Assembly (NCBI GenBank): GCA_011773795.1
Contig: WVWW01000054.1
Coordinates: 5,815 to 16,877, forward strand
Length of the DNA stretch: 11,063 nucleotides
Source: Acidobacteriota bacterium
Lineage (GTDB): Bacteria > Acidobacteriota > Polarisedimenticolia > Polarisedimenticolales > Polarisedimenticolaceae
Reading direction: 5' to 3'
The translations under genes and the position numbers were made by a program. The notes under the pieces were generated by a model. The model saw only the letters and a program-made list of their open reading frames with translations. It was not told the DNA's origin and ran no database searches. Shown one piece after another: positions 6,401-11,063 of this stretch (positions within the stretch are counted from its first letter, which is position 1; each line of letters begins with the position of its first letter).

Positions 6401-6579
6401 GGCCCGGAAAGTCACTCCGACGCGTTCGAAAGTGCCTTTTCGTCCTCTGCGAGCGCTGTCTCGTCAACGTGGCGTGGGTCACGGCCAATTCGGCCGAGGA
6501 TGATGGACAGCGGATCACGGACCAGGCATGACAGAAGGTCCGAGCCGGAAAAACCGCTGGTTGGAAGCGCGGGGAACCG

Positions 6580-6598
6580 TACCTTGTTTACTAAGGTA
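6580..6598. repeat. Inverted repeat upstream of the secreted two-domain gene
   Basis: TACCTT (6580-6585) and AAGGTA (6593-6598) are perfect arms around a 7-nt centre GTTTACT, 20 bp before the ATG at 6618. It may be an operator or a leader hairpin. The RBS GGAG (6608-6611) lies outside it. No confident promoter is visible for this gene. Confidence 0.35.
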
Positions 6599-6617
6599 GG
6601 GATCCTCGGAGACTCCC

Positions 6618-7982
6618 ATGACCGTCGCGATCACGTTGCTGCTGCTGGCCTCCCAGTTGTCGGCCTACGAGCGCGCCCCGTCGTTCCACGAGTCCAACGC
6701 GGTGCTGCTCAACGTCTCCGAGACGGATCTCAACCGGATCGTCCGCGATGCTTTTCGCGAGCACCTGGGAACGAAGATCGAGGGCGCCAGCTCCGATCCG
6801 TCGCGCGGCATCCGGGAACTGCGCTACGAGGCCACGTTCTCCGAGCCGGTCCTCGAGCTGGCCCCCGGCGGGACGGCTCGAGTCGACCTGGATCTGTTGC
6901 AGGCGGATCTGCGCATCGGCCGGTTCGAGAAGAAGTTCATGCGTAAGATGGCGAGTTGCGACAACGCCGGCCTGAACGTCGATCCCGACGACCCGGTCGA
7001 GATGGCGTTGTACCTCAGCTTCGAGGTCACGGACCACGACCTGCAGATCGTCCCGTCGGACCTGACGATCGAGCGATCCAAGGACTTCAACCTGATCAAG
7101 CCGACCAAGTGCCGTAACACCTGGCTGCCCAAGTGGCTCGTGTGGCGGATCGGGAAGGGCGAGCTGCGCCGCAAAATCAAACGGCTGGACGACCTGCTGC
7201 TGGCCAAGGCGCGTGCGAGTGCTTCCGATCTGGGGGACGACGACGGGCTCCTGGCGCTACGTTGGCGCAACCTCTTTCTCTACCCCGAGCGGGTCGACAC
7301 CAGCCACAGGTCGTTGCTGGTGGGCTTTGCGGGCGCCACCGAACGACAGCCGTCGACGGGCGACCTTCCGGGATGGGTCGCCGAGGAATCCCGTCACTCC
7401 TACATCGGGGTGTCGGAATCGTTCCTCAACTCCGTGGCGCGCAGCGCCATGCAGCGGCTGCAGTCCGGGCCTCGCCGGCCCGGCGGAAACCTGTCGAAGC
7501 TGTTCCGCGGCGACGCGATCCACTCGCTGATCCCCGGTCTGCGTGACCTCCGACCCGACGCCGATCTCCGCCTCGGATGGACCTTCCATCGAGCGCCGGT
7601 GATCGAGCTCGATGCCCTCGCCGCGGATCGCGCGCTGGTCCGTGTACGGCTCTCCGGAGCGGAGCTGACGATCTGGGACGGGGCCGAACGTCTGGGGGCG
7701 CTGGAGATCGACTCGGCCCGGCTCGGCGTCCTGCCCTACCTCAACGTGCTGGGCGGCATCTCTTTCGAGGTCGTCGAGAACACCTGGCTGCTCTCCGCTC
7801 GGGACATCGACTTCGACGTCGAGACGCTGGCCGCGACGTTCCAGGAGCTGTTCTTCGGCGAGATGTTCGAGACCCGTTACCAACCCGTCGCGGAGCGGGC
7901 TTTCGACGTCGGTGAGACCGCGTTCCGTCCACGTTACTTCCGTTTACTCGACCGCTATCTCGTGATCGGGCTCGCCGAGTAG
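6618..7982 (+). CDS. Exported protein of unknown function with duplicated architecture; possible TULIP/BPI-like two-barrel lipid-binding protein
   Basis: The product has 454 aa and I do not recognise its family by name. Residues 1-16 (VAITLLLLASQLSA) look like a signal peptide with cleavage near SAY, so it is probably periplasmic or secreted. Alternating hydrophobic strands dominate. Two segments match: NVSETDLNRIVRDAF (32-46) and GVSESFLNSVARSAM (264-278), sharing V-S-E-x-x-L-N-x-x-x-R-x-A. Each opens one half of the protein, as in two-domain TULIP proteins such as BPI. The only two cysteines, C114 and C165, are both in the first half and could form a disulfide. The ATG at 6618 has GGAG 6 nt upstream. 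Its last 39 bp overlap the 3' end of the opposing subtilase gene. A lipid-binding role is inferred from architecture only. Confidence 0.6.
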   Translation: MTVAITLLLLASQLSAYERAPSFHESNAVLLNVSETDLNRIVRDAFREHLGTKIEGASSDPSRGIRELRYEATFSEPVLELAPGGTARVDLDLLQADLRIGRFEKKFMRKMASCDNAGLNVDPDDPVEMALYLSFEVTDHDLQIVPSDLTIERSKDFNLIKPTKCRNTWLPKWLVWRIGKGELRRKIKRLDDLLLAKARASASDLGDDDGLLALRWRNLFLYPERVDTSHRSLLVGFAGATERQPSTGDLPGWVAEESRHSYIGVSESFLNSVARSAMQRLQSGPRRPGGNLSKLFRGDAIHSLIPGLRDLRPDADLRLGWTFHRAPVIELDALAADRALVRVRLSGAELTIWDGAERLGALEIDSARLGVLPYLNVLGGISFEVVENTWLLSARDIDFDVETLAATFQELFFGEMFETRYQPVAERAFDVGETAFRPRYFRLLDRYLVIGLAE

Positions 7983-10900
7983 TTCCCAGGCGAAGAGGTA
8001 GCCCTCCCGGGTTACCGCGATCAGTTCCTGTCGACCGTCGCCATCGAGGTCGCCCACATCCGGCGCCGAGAAAACCCAGCCGCCCGTGAACTTCGGAAAC
8101 CCCTCGGGCTCGCCGCCTTGACGCGCGAATCCGTGCAGCAGGTAGCCTCCGCTCCCGATCAGGACCTCCGCGATCCCGTCGGCATCGACGTCACCGGCGA
8201 TCGGGCTGGCGTAGAGCATCAGGTCCTCCATCCGGCGCGGGTAGTCCCGCAGCATCGACACCGAGCCTCGTACGGACTCGCCGTCCAGCAGCCATGCGCC
8301 GACGGCCAGCGGGACGTCGATCGGAACGGCCGGTTTGGAGCGCAGCGTCAGCATGCGGAACGGAAGCAACGGAGCGTAGAGCTCCTGATGTCCGTCCCCG
8401 TCGGTATCGGCGACCAGCGGCGAACCCGTCCCTCCGAGAAACGTCGTTCCCTGGAGCTCCGAATCGGTGCCCGGAGCCAACGAGTAGCGCGCCGCGATCC
8501 GCGCCGGGCCATCGCTCGGCTGATCGACCAGAAGCACGGCATTGCCCGTGACGGCGTACAGCACGACTTCCTCGTCGAGATCGCCGTCGACGTCCACGAG
8601 CACGGGGCTCATCTGCAGACCGCTCGCCATGGTGGGCAACAGATCCGGCCGGATCGCCGGCAGCTCGAAAGGTCTCCAGCCGGGCACGAACGGCCCGCCG
8701 GGATGCAGGTTGCCATCGGAACGGATGGCGTAGGCCGTCGCCAGGCCCTCGTGCAGGCGGTTCGAACCCACGACGATCTCCGGGCGGCCATCACCGTCGA
8801 TGTCCCCGACCGCGGGTGTCGAGACGATCTTGCCGATCGCTGCAGTCTCCGCCGCAGGGGCCACGCGAACCGGGAAGCCGCCGAGCAGCGCTCCGTCGTG
8901 ACGCCAGGCGTACACGTGTCCGTCGAGAGCGCTGACGACGATCTCCGCGCCCGGCTTGCCGTCCAGGTCGACGAGCACCGGACGTGAGAGGACACCCCGC
9001 TCGACTCGCCGCTCCTTGGTGGCCGGATGCGCGAGATCGGGACGGACGGAAACCGGGAAACCCTCGCGCCGTTGCCCGGCCCGATCGAAGGCGTAGACCT
9101 TGCCGCTTCGCGAGGCGACCACGATCGAGACCGCGTCGTCCTGCGCGAGCTTGCCGATCGACGCGCCACGGATGATCGTCTCGCGGTGTGCGGGGCGACC
9201 GGCCAAGGCATCCAGTTCCGCCGTGACCGAGCGAAGCTCGCCGTCGTCCCAGCTCAGGATGCGTAACAGCCCGTCGGCCGTCGGCAGGACGATCTCGTCA
9301 CGCCCGTCCTCGTCGAGGTCGACGAACGAGGGAGCCGCCTCGCCGGATGCCCCCAGATCGATCGGGAAGCCCCGTTTCCACGTCGGATCGTGGAAGACGA
9401 AGAAGCTCCGTCGCGCCTCGGCGCTGACGCCCCGGTCGTCGATCACTCGGAGACGAAGGGTGACGCTGTATCGATCGCGCTCGTCCCGCGTCCGCGGTGC
9501 CGGTCCCTCCGGGACGGGCAGCTTGGAGAAATCGAGCCCGCCGAGCGGTCCGACCATCTCGCGCTGCACCGTCCCGCGCGCCACGGTCCGGTAGTCCGAC
9601 TCGAGCGGCTCGACGCCGAGGGCATACGCCAGCTCGTAGCCGGCCCGTTCCGCGCGTGGCAGACGGATGCTCCCGTGAATCTCGACGGTCGGTTCGTCGC
9701 GCGGCGACACGATCGCGAACCAGCGTGGATTGTGCAGGTCGACCCGCGGCGGGATGCGTCGCTCGTGCACCGCCCGGACGGCGCGATGGGCATTCAGTCG
9801 ACCGTAACCCGTGAGCTGATCGAATCCCTCCCGCGCCGGGTAGCGCAGCTCGCCCCAGTCGGGCGACGAGTTGTCCAGGTCGTCCGCGGTCAGGCGGATC
9901 AGCTGGTACACCTCCTCCGCATGCAGCTTGCCCAGGCCCGCGTCGAGCGCGGCGGAGTGGATCAGGCCGGCGACACCGGAGAGCCTCGAGGTCGCCCCCG
10001 ACGAGCAGCTCCGCGCGGGAACCGTTGCCCACACACGGGCGCCGAAGTTCGTGCACGGATTCAGTCCCCAGAAGGTCGTGTCGTTGGCGTTGTTGCGGAT
10101 CGCGTTGACGTAGAGCGCGTGGTTGTAGACGCTCGGGTAGTTGTGGTGGTAGGAGAACTCGTCGGCCGCCGAGGCGATGAGCGTCACGCCGTGTTCGTAG
10201 GCATAGTCGACCGCCGCCCGCGCGGCCGGGGTGTTGTTGTAGCTGCCGAGCGCCGAGGCGATGACCGTGGCGCCGGCGTCCACCGCGAAGACGACACCGC
10301 GGGCGAACTGATTCGCATCCACGACGAAACTGTCGCCGACCCGGACGGGAAGGACACGGCACGCGGGACAGACGCCGGCGTCCTCCACGCCGTTGTTCGT
10401 CTCGGCGGCCGCCGTCGAGGCGATCTCGGTCCCGTGGCCGAAGTCGGTGTCGTCGGCGGCGTCGTTGTCCGCGCCCTCCAGCCCGCAGTGCGACCCGGCA
10501 AAGAAGTCGTAGCCGGCGATATCGTCGGGGTAGCCGTTCGCGTCGTCGTCCCGGCAGTCGGAGAACGCGCGGATCAGGTCCTGCGCATCCAGCGTCCCGT
10601 TCCCGTTCCGGTCGCCGACACGGGAATCCCCCTCGTAGTCCTCGACCGTGAAGATCCCGTCGCCGTTGCGATCGTGCGTCGAAGCGGACTCGGGGAGCGG
10701 AAGCTCCCCGGCGTTGAGGTAGATCTTCTCGACCAGATCCCTGTAGTGCCAGCGGATGCCGCTGTCGAGCACGGCGATGACCACGTCGTCGCGACCGGTC
10801 GTCCGCTGCCACGCGCGGTCGAGCGAGAACCCGATCGAGCCCAGCTCCAGCTCGCTCGGGTGCATGTTCTCGCGGTCGACGGAAGCCGGGATGTCGCTGC

Positions 10901-11063
10901 GGAACTCCCAACGCCGTGGGTAGGTCGGATCGTCCGGTGGGCAGAGGCGCGGGTCGCTGCCCGGCTCGCCGGGCCAGCAGGATTCTCCGCCATCACCGCT
11001 CGCCGCCGCGGGCCGGACGAATGGCGTACCCGTCAAGAGCAGCGCCGCTACGAGCAACCGCGC
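7944..11063 (-). CDS. Secreted S8 subtilase-like protein with EF-hand insert and C-terminal FG-GAP/VCBS propeller (5' end cut)
   Basis: The frame is open to the right edge, so the start is probably outside. The first possible codon, TTG at 11057 (used for numbering), falls inside a signal peptide (LLVAALLLTG...AAAS). The subtilase domain spans about 70-430. Catalytic Asp98 (VLDSG) and His208 (DFGHGT) are canonical. The nucleophile motif is abnormal (SGATSRLSGVAG, 353-364, where GTSMAxPHVAG is expected), and the oxyanion Asn is replaced by Asp299 (SAADE). An insert between Asp and His holds two EF-hand loops and DDDANGYPDD. A linker with probable beta domains (about 430-560) leads to Asp-rich propeller repeats (about 575-1025). 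There are eight cysteines, suiting an extracellular protein. Roles could be protein degradation, processing or adhesion. The 3' end overlaps the convergent exported-protein gene by 39 bp. Confidence 0.9.
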   Translation of the reverse strand, partial: ARLLVAALLLTGTPFVRPAAASGDGGESCWPGEPGSDPRLCPPDDPTYPRRWEFRSDIPASVDRENMHPSELELGSIGFSLDRAWQRTTGRDDVVIAVLDSGIRWHYRDLVEKIYLNAGELPLPESASTHDRNGDGIFTVEDYEGDSRVGDRNGNGTLDAQDLIRAFSDCRDDDANGYPDDIAGYDFFAGSHCGLEGADNDAADDTDFGHGTEIASTAAAETNNGVEDAGVCPACRVLPVRVGDSFVVDANQFARGVVFAVDAGATVIASALGSYNNTPAARAAVDYAYEHGVTLIASAADEFSYHHNYPSVYNHALYVNAIRNNANDTTFWGLNPCTNFGARVWATVPARSCSSGATSRLSGVAGLIHSAALDAGLGKLHAEEVYQLIRLTADDLDNSSPDWGELRYPAREGFDQLTGYGRLNAHRAVRAVHERRIPPRVDLHNPRWFAIVSPRDEPTVEIHGSIRLPRAERAGYELAYALGVEPLESDYRTVARGTVQREMVGPLGGLDFSKLPVPEGPAPRTRDERDRYSVTLRLRVIDDRGVSAEARRSFFVFHDPTWKRGFPIDLGASGEAAPSFVDLDEDGRDEIVLPTADGLLRILSWDDGELRSVTAELDALAGRPAHRETIIRGASIGKLAQDDAVSIVVASRSGKVYAFDRAGQRREGFPVSVRPDLAHPATKERRVERGVLSRPVLVDLDGKPGAEIVVSALDGHVYAWRHDGALLGGFPVRVAPAAETAAIGKIVSTPAVGDIDGDGRPEIVVGSNRLHEGLATAYAIRSDGNLHPGGPFVPGWRPFELPAIRPDLLPTMASGLQMSPVLVDVDGDLDEEVVLYAVTGNAVLLVDQPSDGPARIAARYSLAPGTDSELQGTTFLGGTGSPLVADTDGDGHQELYAPLLPFRMLTLRSKPAVPIDVPLAVGAWLLDGESVRGSVSMLRDYPRRMEDLMLYASPIAGDVDADGIAEVLIGSGGYLLHGFARQGGEPEGFPKFTGGWVFSAPDVGDLDGDGRQELIAVTREGYLFAWELLGEPDHEIAVE
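7983..9335 (-). other. FG-GAP/VCBS propeller repeats of the subtilase-like protein
   Basis: Repeats start near residues 575, 692, 747, 817, 879, 951 and 998. Each has a core such as SP.VGDxDGDGxxEIVV followed by a strand like GxVYAWxxDG. A degenerate copy near 631 (GASIGKLAQDDAVSIVVAS) has lost most acidic residues. Seven or eight blades would close a beta-propeller. The acidic DxDGD loops bind calcium in known integrin-like FG-GAP domains. Such propellers usually mediate binding. Confidence 0.85.
10578..10673 (-). other. Two EF-hand (dockerin-like) calcium loops inserted in the subtilase catalytic domain
   Basis: Residues 129-140 (DRNGDGIFTVED) and 149-160 (DRNGNGTLDAQD) each fit the 12-residue D-x-[ND]-x-[DN]-G loop ending in an acidic residue, 20 residues apart. 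They lie between catalytic Asp98 and His208, just before a third acidic calcium-like segment DDDANGYPDD (170-179). Calcium binding is inferred from the motif. Confidence 0.75.

Larger units (their letters stand above)
6323..6617. other. Divergent intergenic region between the TPR gene and the secreted two-domain gene
   Basis: I find no supportable gene in these 295 bp. They hold three perfect short inverted repeats: GAGTCG-TTC-CGACTC (6386-6400), CGGCC-AATTC-GGCCG (6482-6496) and TACCTT-N7-AAGGTA (6580-6598). A -10-like element on the minus strand is also present. The first and last repeats sit where regulators of the two flanking genes could bind; the middle one may be chance in GC-rich DNA. 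Confidence 0.5.

Noticed and set aside
5885..6946. 353-codon open frame on the plus strand crossing the TPR gene and the intergenic region
   Set aside because: It overlaps two better-supported genes on both strands, has no RBS and shows no recognisable motif.
9298..10911. 537-codon open frame on the minus strand
   Set aside because: It is an out-of-frame shadow of the subtilase gene, with very Arg-rich low-complexity translation.

Overview
High-GC bacterial chromosome with ordinary bacterial gene density. A probable lipoprotein MltD-type lytic transglycosylase implies a Gram-negative envelope. The RecA, ComM/YifB and tRNA-Phe are canonical, but nothing in the window fixes the phylum. The RsbW-like kinase and the subtilase/FG-GAP exoprotein would suit Myxococcota, Acidobacteriota or a related environmental lineage; that is a guess from style, not a measurement.

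Layout. Bases 1-3557 hold three minus-strand genes read leftwards from a divergent promoter region: an mltD-like murein transglycosylase with three LysM domains, comM/yifB 45 bp downstream, then the first 51 codons of an RsbW/SpoIIAB-type serine kinase (anti-sigma factor), which has its own candidate promoter and runs off the left edge. recA (3756-4898, +) is divergent from mltD. The two candidate -35 elements form the arms of an inverted repeat. tRNA-Phe(GAA) follows recA. Next comes a compact vapBC toxin-antitoxin pair with an ATGA overlap and a 29-bp palindrome upstream. A small TPR protein (-) converges on vapC.

The right part holds two secreted proteins on opposite strands. One is an unrecognised 454-aa exported protein whose two halves begin with the same motif, suggesting a two-barrel TULIP/BPI-like fold. 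The other is a large S8 subtilase-like exoprotein with two EF-hand loops inserted in its catalytic domain and a C-terminal FG-GAP propeller. Their 3' ends overlap by 39 bp tail to tail. The subtilase has lost the usual oxyanion-hole Asn (Asp instead) and has a divergent nucleophile motif, so its activity is uncertain.

No CRISPR array, insertion sequence, prophage or rRNA is visible. The most notable points are the divergent subtilase active site and its calcium-loop insert, the duplicated secreted protein, the tail-to-tail coding overlap, and the paired-promoter inverted repeat at recA/mltD. I do not see a clearly new multi-gene system.
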